From the NCBI GenBank assembly GCA_937982505.1, contig CALJLV010000196.1, positions 1 through 7,765 on the forward strand: a stretch of DNA of 7,765 nucleotides. The letters run 5' to 3'. Of this stretch, positions 1-5,895 are shown piece by piece. The notes below the pieces were generated by a model. It was not told the DNA's origin and did no database searches. It saw nothing but the letters and a program-made list of their open reading frames with translations. The translations under genes and the position numbers were made by a program. This DNA is from an uncultured Desulfobacteraceae bacterium. Its GTDB lineage: Bacteria; Desulfobacterota; Desulfobacteria; Desulfobacterales; UBA2174. Numbering within the stretch: position 1 is the stretch's first letter; every line of letters begins with the position of its first letter.

Positions 1-46
1 AGATTGACTGACGTGACTGGAGTTCAGACGTGTGCTCTTCCGATCT
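1..46 (+). other. Residual Illumina index adapter (not genomic)
   Basis: Bases 13-46 match the 34-nt standard Illumina multiplexing read-2 adapter, starting GTGACTGGAGTTCAGACG and ending GCTCTTCCGATCT. They are preceded by an 8-base index-like block (TGACTGAC, 5-12) and AGAT (1-4), which fits the end of the P7 side of the index primer. This is untrimmed library sequence at a contig end, so genomic DNA begins at base 47. An open frame starting at the GTG at 32 would take its first five codons from the adapter and must not be used as a gene start. Confidence 0.97.
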
Positions 47-535
47 CTGGCCTCCTTTGAAAATGCCCTGCGCAATGCCCGCATCGCGCACTTGAACCTC
101 GTGACGGTCTCGTCCATCTTCCCACCCCATTGCAACATCATCGACATCGATGCCGGCCTGACACGCCTGGAGCCCGGTGAAATCACCCACTGCGTCATGG
201 CCCGCGAAGAAAGCAAGGAGCCGGGGCGGCGCATCGTGGCCTCCATCGGGCTGGCGCTGCCCTCGGAAAAGGGGATGTACGGATACCTTTCCGAACACCA
301 CGGGTTCGGCCAGACCGAGCAGGAGGCCGGCGAGTACGCCGAGGATCTGGCCGCCTCGATGCTGGCCAACACCCTGGGAATCGAGTTCGACGCCAACAAG
401 GATTACGACGAACGCCGGGAAGTCTACATGATGTCGGGCAAGATTGTCGACTCCCAGCACACTAGCCAGGCGGCCCTGGGCGCTGAAGGCAACTACTGGA
501 CCACGGTCCTGGCCGCGGCCCTGTTCGTCAAGTAG
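47..535 (+). CDS. pdaD: Pyruvoyl-dependent arginine decarboxylase, 5' partial
   Basis: This enzyme decarboxylates arginine to agmatine using a pyruvoyl group made by self-cleavage of the proenzyme. The visible 162 residues contain LNLVTVSSIFPP (residues 16-27). The Ser22-Ser23 bond (codons 110-115) matches the self-processing site of the family, where the second serine becomes the pyruvoyl group. Asn17 matches a substrate-binding Asn, and Glu83 in YLSEHHGFG sits where the catalytic Glu of the Methanocaldococcus enzyme lies. The C-terminus WTTVLAAALFVK resembles the family end. The N-terminus (roughly 25-35 residues by comparison with archaeal homologs) is missing because the contig ends in adapter at 46. 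Four bases separate its stop from the agmatinase start, so the two genes form one transcription unit for putrescine synthesis. The promoter lies outside the window. The family call is secure from the motif and the neighbour. Confidence 0.93.
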   Translation: MASFENALRNARIAHLNLVTVSSIFPPHCNIIDIDAGLTRLEPGEITHCVMAREESKEPGRRIVASIGLALPSEKGMYGYLSEHHGFGQTEQEAGEYAEDLAASMLANTLGIEFDANKDYDERREVYMMSGKIVDSQHTSQAALGAEGNYWTTVLAAALFVK

Positions 536-539
536 GCCC

Positions 540-1424
540 ATGGACAGCCCGCCGGCACCCGGCTTCGCCGCCAGCGAAATCCCCAACACCCCTTTCGACC
601 AGGCCCGGGTGGTGCTCCTTCCCTTTTGCTACGAGCAGGGGGCCAGCTACGGGCATGGCAGCGGCGACGGCCCCCTGCATCTTCTGGCCGCCTCGGATGC
701 CCTGGAACGCATCGACGAAGAAACTTTTCTGGACTGGACCCGGGTGCCGATTCACACTGCATCCCCGTTGAGGCCGGAGGGCAGTCCGGAAGCGGCCGTG
801 GCCGTCATGCGGGACGCGGCGTCGGCCGTTTTTGCCGCAGGCCGTTTTCCCCTCTGCCTCGGCGGCGACCACGCCATCACTATCGGTCCGGCCCTGGCTT
901 TGGCCAAGCACTTTCCGGATGCCGGGGTCCTGCAAATCGACGCCCACCTCGATCTGCGCGACACCTGGAACGGGAGCCGCTACAACCATGCCTGCGTCAT
1001 GCGCCGGGTGGCCGACGAGGCCCGCCTGCCCTTCGTCCAGGTGGGGATCCGCAGCTTTTCCCCCGAAGAGCACCGCTATGTCACCGAAAACGGCTTACGG
1101 CCGGTTTACGCCCACCGCATCGATCCCCATGACACGGGTTGGATCGAGGAGGTCGTTGAGCGCCTCCCCCCGCGGGTCTATCTGACCATCGACCTGGACG
1201 GCCTCGACCCGTCCGTGATCCCCGGCACCGGCACCCCCGAACCGGGCGGGTTGACTTACCGGCAACTCCTCGCCCTGATCCGTGCCGTGGGCGCCCGGCG
1301 CCGGGTGGTGGGCGCCGACATCAACGAACTGGTCAAGATCCCCGGCACCCAGGTCTCCGAGTTCACCGCCGCGCGCATCGCCGCCAAGATCATCGTGCAC
1401 TGCGTCATGGCGGGCGACGCCTGA
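540..1424 (+). CDS. speB: Agmatinase (ureohydrolase family)
   Basis: It hydrolyses agmatine to putrescine and urea in the cytoplasm with a binuclear Mn centre, and so completes the pathway begun by pdaD. The 294-residue length is normal for the family. All metal ligands are visible: His111 in LGGDHAI, Asp134/His136/Asp138 in IDAHLDLRD, and Asp218/Asp220 in TIDLDGLDPSVIPGTGTPEPGG. RYNHACVMRR with His150 and the C-terminal GADINEL also fit. The start is the ATG four bases after the pdaD stop. The open frame extends further upstream (to 444), but only inside pdaD in another frame, and the sequence there is not family-like. No strong Shine-Dalgarno is visible, which suggests translational coupling. 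A related ureohydrolase such as guanidinobutyrase is possible from sequence alone, but the adjacent arginine decarboxylase favours agmatine. No terminator hairpin follows; a foreign gene remnant begins within about 30 bases. Confidence 0.93.
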   Translation: MDSPPAPGFAASEIPNTPFDQARVVLLPFCYEQGASYGHGSGDGPLHLLAASDALERIDEETFLDWTRVPIHTASPLRPEGSPEAAVAVMRDAASAVFAAGRFPLCLGGDHAITIGPALALAKHFPDAGVLQIDAHLDLRDTWNGSRYNHACVMRRVADEARLPFVQVGIRSFSPEEHRYVTENGLRPVYAHRIDPHDTGWIEEVVERLPPRVYLTIDLDGLDPSVIPGTGTPEPGGLTYRQLLALIRAVGARRRVVGADINELVKIPGTQVSEFTAARIAAKIIVHCVMAGDA

Positions 1425-1451
1425 TTTGTCCCCCTTTTCCGCTTCCGCCCG

Positions 1452-1750
1452 CCACTTCCCGAAACGGTCGTAGGCCGCAATGACGTTGCGCACTTGCTGG
1501 ATTTCACGTGGCGCGGCGATGACCCGCTTGCCGTCCAGGATGGCGGTAATCTGGGCCTCGGTCAGGGTATTACCCTCGATGGCCAGCGAGCCCGGATGGT
1601 GCGGATGCGGTTGACGCGCCGTAGCCGCAGATCCGTCCCGGTGTCGGTGAGTAAGGACAGGCGGCCGAGCGCTTCAGCGATATCCGCGACCAGGTTCACG
1701 ATGGCTGGGGTGATGGTGAAGGGCGGACTGTAGACGCGCGTTTTCGTCAT
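1452..1750 (-). pseudogene. Fic-family protein, N-terminal remnant, frameshifted
   Basis: Read on the minus strand from the ATG at 1750 (AAGGAA lies 8-13 bases upstream), the product begins MTKTRVYSPPFTITP and continues LRLRRVNRIRTI. This is the N-terminal domain of Fic AMP-transferases. At about 1591-1593 a run of three G (minus strand) shifts the frame. If one base is restored, the protein continues SLAIEGNTLTEAQITAILDG, then APREIQQVRNVIAAYDRFGKW, for about 100 residues. SLAIEG fits the class II Fic inhibitory motif [S/T]xxxE[G/N]. Homology stops after GKW at about 1452, and the next bases belong to the seam with the agmatinase gene. The catalytic HxFx[D/E]GNxxR region is therefore absent and the remnant cannot AMPylate. 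The frameshift could be a homopolymer sequencing error, but the 3' loss is structural. Confidence 0.85.
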
Positions 1751-1759
1751 GGCGGGTTC

Positions 1760-1780
1760 CTTGTGCAAATTTTGCACAAG
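1760..1780. repeat. Perfect palindrome upstream of Fic remnant (candidate operator)
   Basis: CTTGTGCAAA, one central T, then TTTGCACAAG: a perfect 10-bp inverted repeat. It ends 9 bases before the Fic start codon (minus strand), where a bound protein would block ribosome loading or transcription. Its outer CTTGT...ACAAG arms and total length of 21 match the inner 21 bases of the palindrome inside rhuM-fic (4692-4712). In the minus-strand frame C-A-K-F-A-Q it also mirrors the C-K-D-F-L-Q codons of that rhuM copy, although no rhuM reading frame surrounds it here. The palindrome is seen directly; the operator role is inferred. Confidence 0.65.
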
Positions 1781-1810
1781 CTGCCCCTGGGCAATTCTTC
1801 TTGCCGTCTC

Positions 1811-1948
1811 TTATTCCAGTGTCACTCGGAACGGTCTGGGTGCATCCGAGACGATGATTTCGCTTTTGGGCGGGGATCCTTTTCCAAGCATCGCGCATCT
1901 GCCCGTGCAGCAGGTCCGTTTGGCTCGCACCGGCGCAGGTGAGTTCAT
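1811..1948 (-). CDS. Small ORF of unknown function between hsdM and Fic remnant
   Basis: A 45-codon frame starts with ATG at 1948 and stops with TAA at 1811. It encodes a basic N-terminus with three cysteines (RTCCTGRC) and ends SEIIVSDAPRPFRVTLE. The C-terminal half reads like real protein, but the upstream ribosome site is weak and I recognise no family. The same frame, after its TAA, runs on into the Fic reading frame without another stop. It may be the tail of a deleted gene or chance. The rest of the 1781-1971 gap holds no other feature I can support. Confidence 0.15.
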   Translation of the reverse strand: MNSPAPVRAKRTCCTGRCAMLGKGSPPKSEIIVSDAPRPFRVTLE

Positions 1949-1971
1949 AGCCTGCTGTCGCGGACCAATGG

Positions 1972-3912
1972 TCAAGTGTTGTCAAACTGCCCACCTGAAC
2001 TTGCCTCCGCTAACAAAGCCGTGAACCTGGCCAATGCCTCGGAAACGGTGCGCCCCTGCTGCTCGATGTTTCGAATGATCGCCTCCGGTGTCCGGCTGTC
2101 CACTTTGGCCACGGCGTTCGGGTTCACCGCTTTCAGGTCGAACACGGCGGCATCGATGCCGGCCGCCTTGGTTTCGAGGTCTCGGGCAGCCTTGATCTTT
2201 TCCCTGATTTTCGCATTGATCGCTTCTTGTTTTTCCGGGCCGGCCGTGTCCTTCTTCAGTCGTTTGAGCTGTGCCTTCAGGTCTACGACAGCCGCCTTGA
2301 TGAGAGCCGCTTTGTCCAGCAGCGGCTGTATCTCTTCCCGCGCCTTGTCGCGGCGGGCGGAAAAATCGACGGTCCAGGAATAGCGGCTCTCGCCTTCGGG
2401 TTTACCCCGATATGGCAGCATCCGTGCGTAGCTCGGGAAGGGCTTTCGTGAGTCGGCCTCTTCTTGCTTCCAATCGGCGGTGAGATTGGCCGGAAGCTGG
2501 GCATCGGCCAGTACAGCGCCGTCTTTGTCGAAACCGAAATGCGCCAGGGTCAGCGGAGTTTTCTTGCCGACCTTGACGTGGGAAAGGTCATAGTACCAGA
2601 TTTTCGCTGTTTTTCGGCCCTTGGTGAAAAAGAGCAGGTTAGTCTTGACCCCGGCCCCGGCGGTCGAAAAGACCCCGCTCGGCAGGCTGACGATGGCCCA
2701 CAGGTCGCAATCGTCCACCAACTTGCGCTTGGTTTACACAAAGGCGCTTTCATTTGTAAGGAACAACAGCCCCTCATCGAGAACGATGGCGCAGGTCCCT
2801 TCGGAAGCCAGCTCTTTGAGGATGTCCTGGACGAACAGCACCTGGGTGGAGCTGGTCTCGAAGGCGAAGTTTTTCTGCGCGTCCTTTCCCTCCTTGCCGC
2901 CGAACGGCGGATTGGTCAGGATATAATCGAAAGTTTTGGGGGCTTGATGGAATAGAGCGTCGTAGGTGGCGTGGCCGGTCAGGGTGTTGCCGTGCCAGAG
3001 GTTGGGCTGATCGATGCCGTGCAGCACCAGGTTGGCCAGCGCGATGGGAAAGACCAGGTTCTCCTTTTCCCGGCCAAAGAAAGTGTCGTGCTTCAAGACA
3101 TCGAGATCGGTGCTGGTGGCGCTTGGCCCCAGCTTGCGGGCGATGTGCCCATAGGCGATGGCCAGAAACCCGCCGGTGCCGCAACCAGGGTCGCAGACGG
3201 TCTTGCCCGGCTCGGGATCGACGGTGTGCACCATGGCGCGGATCACCTCCCGAGGGGTGAAGAACGGGCCGCCGTCGGAGTTCTTTTCGCCCATTTTCAG
3301 CAGCAGGTCCTCATACACCTGCGACAGGGTGAAGAAGTGGGTGTCGTCCACATGGTCGATGTGGATTTCGTGGACCTTGTCGAGGATGTCCCGCAGATTG
3401 GTCTCGCTGTCGACCCGCACCCGCTCCACCGCCGTCATGATGCGGCCGATGATGCGCTGTTTGGGAGAGGCAAAAGGGTTGGGTTGGCCGGTGCGGGCGT
3501 CGATATCCAGGCCGTGCAGGTGGGGCAGCAGTTCGTTGTTGATGAAGTCGAACAACTTTCCGTCGCCGGCGGCGAACAGTTCCTGTCGCTTCCAGCCGAA
3601 AGGCTTGGCATCGCTGGTTCGGGGATGATCGTCCTCGCCCGAGAACGGAGCGGCCCAGTCCTGCCACCGGTAGGGGCTTGCAAGCGCCGGAGTGAATTCC
3701 ACGCCCACCGCCTCGGCCTCTTCGAGGTTCTTTGTTTCCTGTTCGTCGAGGATGCGCAGGAACAGAATCCATGTCAGCTCCGGCACATATTGCAGGTCGC
3801 TGGCGCAGTTGGAGCGGCGCATGATGTCGCAGATCGACTTGACGAAGGCCGAAAGCGACTGGGCAGATGCGATGGCCTTGGGCGGCTTTTTGTTTTTTCT
3901 GGTCCGTGCCAT
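1972..3912 (-). pseudogene. hsdM: Type I restriction-modification methyltransferase subunit, split by in-frame TAA
   Basis: HsdM methylates adenine within the site chosen by HsdS. The frame begins at ATG 3912, 6 bases after the rhuM-fic stop, and would encode 646 residues if uninterrupted. Residues 1-200 hold the helical HsdM N-domain (SICDIMRRSNCASDLQYVPE). FFTPREVI (217-224) follows, then SAM-binding motif I DPGCGTGGFL (241-250) and catalytic NPPF (334-337). After LTNESAFV a TAA at 2734-2736 ends the frame at 392 residues. In the same frame, family sequence resumes at once: TKRKLVDDCDLWAIVSLPSG, then GAGVKTNLLFFTKG, then a charged coiled-coil-like segment at roughly 521-587. Homologs usually carry Lys where the TAA stands, so a single A-to-T change (AAA to TAA) explains it. 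The 392-residue product keeps motifs I and IV but lacks the rest of the fold. Restart at GTG/TTG near 2721 is possible but would not give an active enzyme alone. Confidence 0.93.
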
Positions 3913-3918
3913 GTATGT

Positions 3919-4893
3919 TCAGGTTTCCATCAGCAGGTTGACGATCAGCCGGATGAGCAGATCCTTGTTGGCGGGCAGACTCTCGGCGACGAGCAAGGCT
4001 AAAGCGGTCAGCGCGGTGTCGCCGATCCGCATGGCCATCCCCTCCTGTTGCAGGTAGAGCAGGAACAGAAGGGAGCCGATACGTTTGTTCCCGTCGGAGA
4101 AAGGGTGGTCCTTGATGATGAAATAGAGCAGATGCGCCGCCCTGATTTCCCGGTTTGTATAAAGGGGTTCGCCAAACATGGTTTGTTCGATGGCACCCAG
4201 GGCGGCGGCCAAACCATGGCCTCTTTCCTGACCGAACAGTTCCGTGGCTTCGCTGCGCGCCGCGAGTTCAGCCTTCAATCCATCGATGGCGGCTTTGGCC
4301 CGGCCTTAATCCAGAATCCCCCGGGCCGGCCGGCACCCCTCGGGCAGCGGCAGATCGTCTGCGTCGTACTGCACGAGCAGCCGCCAGGTTTTTTTGGCAT
4401 AGCCCCTGATCAGTTGCAGCACCGCCCGGCCGGTGTCGTCCACCAGGGCGTTGGCTTCCAGGGTGCGGGAGAGAAGATCCAGCGCCGCCCGCGCTTCGTC
4501 CAGGCCGCGTTCGGTCAGGCGCTGCCGGTTGAGGGAATACCCCCGCAGGAGATGGTCTTTCAGAACCGATGTCGCCCACTGCCGAAAACGGACGCCGCCT
4601 TTGCTGTTGACCCGGTAGCCGACGGACATGATGGCGTCCAGGTTGTAAAACTTGCGGGTGCGCTCCACCTGCCGGGACCCCTCGGTTTGAACTTGTAAGA
4701 AATCCTTACAAGTTGCCTCCTCCTGCAATTCGCCTCCGGAAAAAATATTTTTCAGGTGCATGGTAATATTTTGGGGTTTCACCTGAAACAGCGTCGCCAT
4801 CTGGGCCTGGGTCAGCCAGACGGTTTCCCCTTCCAGCGTCACCTGGACCGGGCTGGATACATGCGGGTCTTCGTAGATGATGATCTCGCTCAT
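3919..4893 (-). pseudogene. RhuM-Fic/Doc fusion protein, interrupted by in-frame TAA
   Basis: This is a virulence-RhuM family protein with a C-terminal Fic/Doc domain, 324 residues if read through, the usual length. The ATG at 4893 overlaps the hsdS stop by ATGA, implying translational coupling. Residues about 20-50 form a winged-helix/HTH-like segment (WLTQAQMATLFQVKPQNITM). QVQTEGSRQVERTRKFYNLD and SVGYRVNS follow, both typical of RhuM. A TAA at 4306-4308 replaces residue 196 (ILD-stop-GRAKAAIDGLK). Homologs usually have an ordinary residue there, and Tyr TAT/TAC would be one change away. The same frame continues to EQTMFGEPLY and the Fic/Doc motif HPFSDGNKRIG (263-273), which is intact. 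RhuM-Fic genes are common passengers in type I restriction operons; their biochemical role is not settled. As sequenced, the Doc domain would be lost unless the stop is bypassed or translation restarts. Confidence 0.9.
4690..4714. repeat. Palindrome inside rhuM-fic coding sequence
   Basis: Plus strand AACTTGTAAG, spacer AAATC, then CTTACAAGTT: a perfect 10-bp inverted repeat spanning 25 bases. On the coding strand it covers the codons for T-C-K-D-F-L-Q-V, immediately before QTEG. The same codons in the upstream rhuM paralog carry another 25-base palindrome (5504-5528) with different inner arms but identical AACT/AGTT ends and an identical CTCGGTTTG flank. It could be a protein-binding site, a recombination or nuclease site, or an RNA hairpin; sequence alone does not decide. 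Confidence 0.75.
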
Positions 4894-5265
4894 GCCTGGA
4901 TGGCTCCAAAGGCCCGGGAAAGGATTTTCAGGGGGAGCAGGTTGATGTCGTGAAGTTTTTGTTCGATGGTACGGCGCATCGGTTTGAGAACAGCCAAAGC
5001 AGTTGATGCCTGTTTTTGCCGAACGAGACTCGGCAACTCAATCTCGCCATCTGCCAGGCGGTTGAATAGCATACGCTCCCTTACCGCGCCACGGGCCAGA
5101 GAGAGAGAGAATGCAATGTTCGCCGAGAGGCGATCGGAGCCAGTAATAAAACCAGCGGGAATCGACTATCCCCTTTTTCCCTTGCAGTGCAACGTAATCC
5201 GGGCTGGTGATACCGGGTGTGTCGTCGTCATCCACAAGCGCGATGGAGCCGACCAGAATACGCAT
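4890..5265 (-). pseudogene. hsdS: Type I restriction specificity subunit, C-terminal remnant, frameshifted
   Basis: The remnant reads MRILVGSIALVDDD, then ITSPDYVALQGKKG and FYYWLRSPLGEHC. After a shift at the (TC)6 tract (5098-5110) it continues ARGAVRERMLFNRLADGEIE, then LPSLVRQKQAST, and ends LKILSRAFGAIQA. These are the end of a target-recognition domain and the conserved C-terminal helix of HsdS. Only about 125 residues remain of an expected 400 or so, so the whole first recognition domain and spacer are gone. The 5' boundary joins directly to a truncated rhuM gene; an ATG at 5265 overlaps that gene by 38 bases in another frame. The stop at 4890-4892 overlaps the rhuM-fic start. With one recognition half and a frameshift, it cannot direct a normal two-part DNA site. 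Confidence 0.88.
5098..5110 (-). repeat. (TC)6 dinucleotide tract at the hsdS frameshift
   Basis: On the coding strand six CT units follow ATT. The upstream frame reads ILSLSGPWRGKG, which is not HsdS-like, while the frame one base away reads LARGAVRERM, which is. Seven units (one more) or four units (two fewer) would restore the reading frame; six do not. Tracts of this kind in restriction genes are known to slip and switch genes on and off, but a fixed mutation or a read error is equally possible here. Confidence 0.7.
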
Positions 5266-5743
5266 GGGGTTCCCGGATTTCCGCCAGCAGCCGTTCGTAG
5301 TAGTCCTCGCCGAGGAAGGCGCCGTTCTCAAGACGCTTCTTGTCCAGCACGTAGCCCTTGATGGCGAACTCGCGCAGTACGCGAGTTGCCCATTGGCGGA
5401 ACTGGGTCGCTCGGAGAGAATTCACACGGTAACCGACCGAAATAATAGCATCCAGGTTGTAGTGGTCGATTTCGCGAGCGACTTGCCGCTTTCCCTCGGT
5501 TTGAACTATCCGGAATTTCCGGATAGTTGCTTCAGGCGCAAGCTCTTTCTGAGAATAAATGTTTTTGAGCTGTTCATTAATGGTGCGCACATCCACGTTG
5601 AACAAAACCGCCATCAACTTCTGGGTCAACCAGATGGTCTCGTCCTGGAAACGCGCCTCAATGCTTTTTTCGCCGGCCTGGCCGGTAAAAATGAGGAATT
5701 CAGCCGTGCTGTTACGGATCAACGCTTTTCCGTTTTCAATCAT
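5228..5743 (-). pseudogene. RhuM-family protein, 3'-truncated paralog
   Basis: It starts at ATG 5743, with GAAGG 8-12 bases upstream; a GTG at 5746 is also open but less likely. It resembles the RhuM part of the downstream rhuM-fic gene: IWLTQKLMAVLFNVDVRTI (HTH-like), IVQTEGKRQVAREI, HYNLDAIISVGYRVNS, FRQWATRVLREFAIKGY and LGEDYYERLLAEIRE. After that last segment, at about residue 160, the sequence leaves the family and runs out as PHAYSGRLHRACG, because the DNA is now hsdS read in the wrong frame. RhuM proteins usually continue for well over 100 residues more, so the 3' part was removed by the deletion that also took the hsdS 5' part. No Fic motif remains. It is the first gene of the minus-strand island operon. 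Confidence 0.87.
5504..5528. repeat. Palindrome inside upstream rhuM coding sequence
   Basis: Plus strand AACTATCCGGAA, one T, then TTCCGGATAGTT: a perfect 12-bp inverted repeat over 25 bases. It encodes T-I-R-K-F-R-I-V just before QTEG, exactly the position of the palindrome in the rhuM-fic paralog. Compared with that copy, five of six inner arm positions differ and every difference is mirrored in the opposite arm. Confidence 0.8.
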
Positions 5744-5844
5744 CACGTGCCTTCGGCAAAGTTACGGATTGCGATGTCTTTCCAAATTGTTAAAATCGGG
5801 TTTGAAGGTTTCCGGCAAAGCGGGTCAAAACCTCCTGAAATTGC

Positions 5845-5874
5845 AAAATAGGCCGTTGTCAGCGCATTTCGCAA
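5845..5874 (-). promoter_or_regulatory. Weak candidate promoter of the rhuM/hsd operon
   Basis: On the minus strand TTGCGA (5874-5869), an 18-base spacer and TATTTT (5850-5845) give 4/6 matches to each sigma-70 box, about 100 bases before the rhuM start. The boxes overlap a 9-bp inverted repeat with one mismatch (TTGCAAAAT at 5841-5849, ATTTCGCAA at 5866-5874), which might be an operator. The rest of 5747-5895 shows nothing else beyond an orphan AGGAGG on the minus strand at 5836-5831. Confidence 0.25.
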
Positions 5875-5895
5875 GTGAAAAAGGCGGGGAAAAGG

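Noticed and set aside
1095..1493. Minus-strand frame running from the Fic remnant through the agmatinase gene
   Set aside because: Only the first part (RNVIAAYDRFGKW) is Fic sequence; the rest is the antisense of agmatinase.
1972..1994. TTGACA-like box on the minus strand at the end of hsdM as a promoter for the small ORF or Fic remnant
   Set aside because: No matching -10 box is found at 16-18 bases.
2971..4002. Plus-strand open frame of 343 codons opposite hsdM
   Set aside because: Antisense to conserved HsdM motifs; the translation has no recognisable domain.
2734..4308. Possible recoding of TAA as an amino acid in this organism
   Set aside because: The two stops stand at positions expected to hold different residues (Lys and probably Tyr). 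TAA also serves as the normal stop of the probable fhs gene, and known Sec and Pyl recoding use TGA and TAG.
5831..5836. AGGAGG ribosome-site-like hexamer on the minus strand upstream of rhuM
   Set aside because: The nearest TTG is only two bases away and opens a 12-codon frame; no gene follows at a sensible distance.
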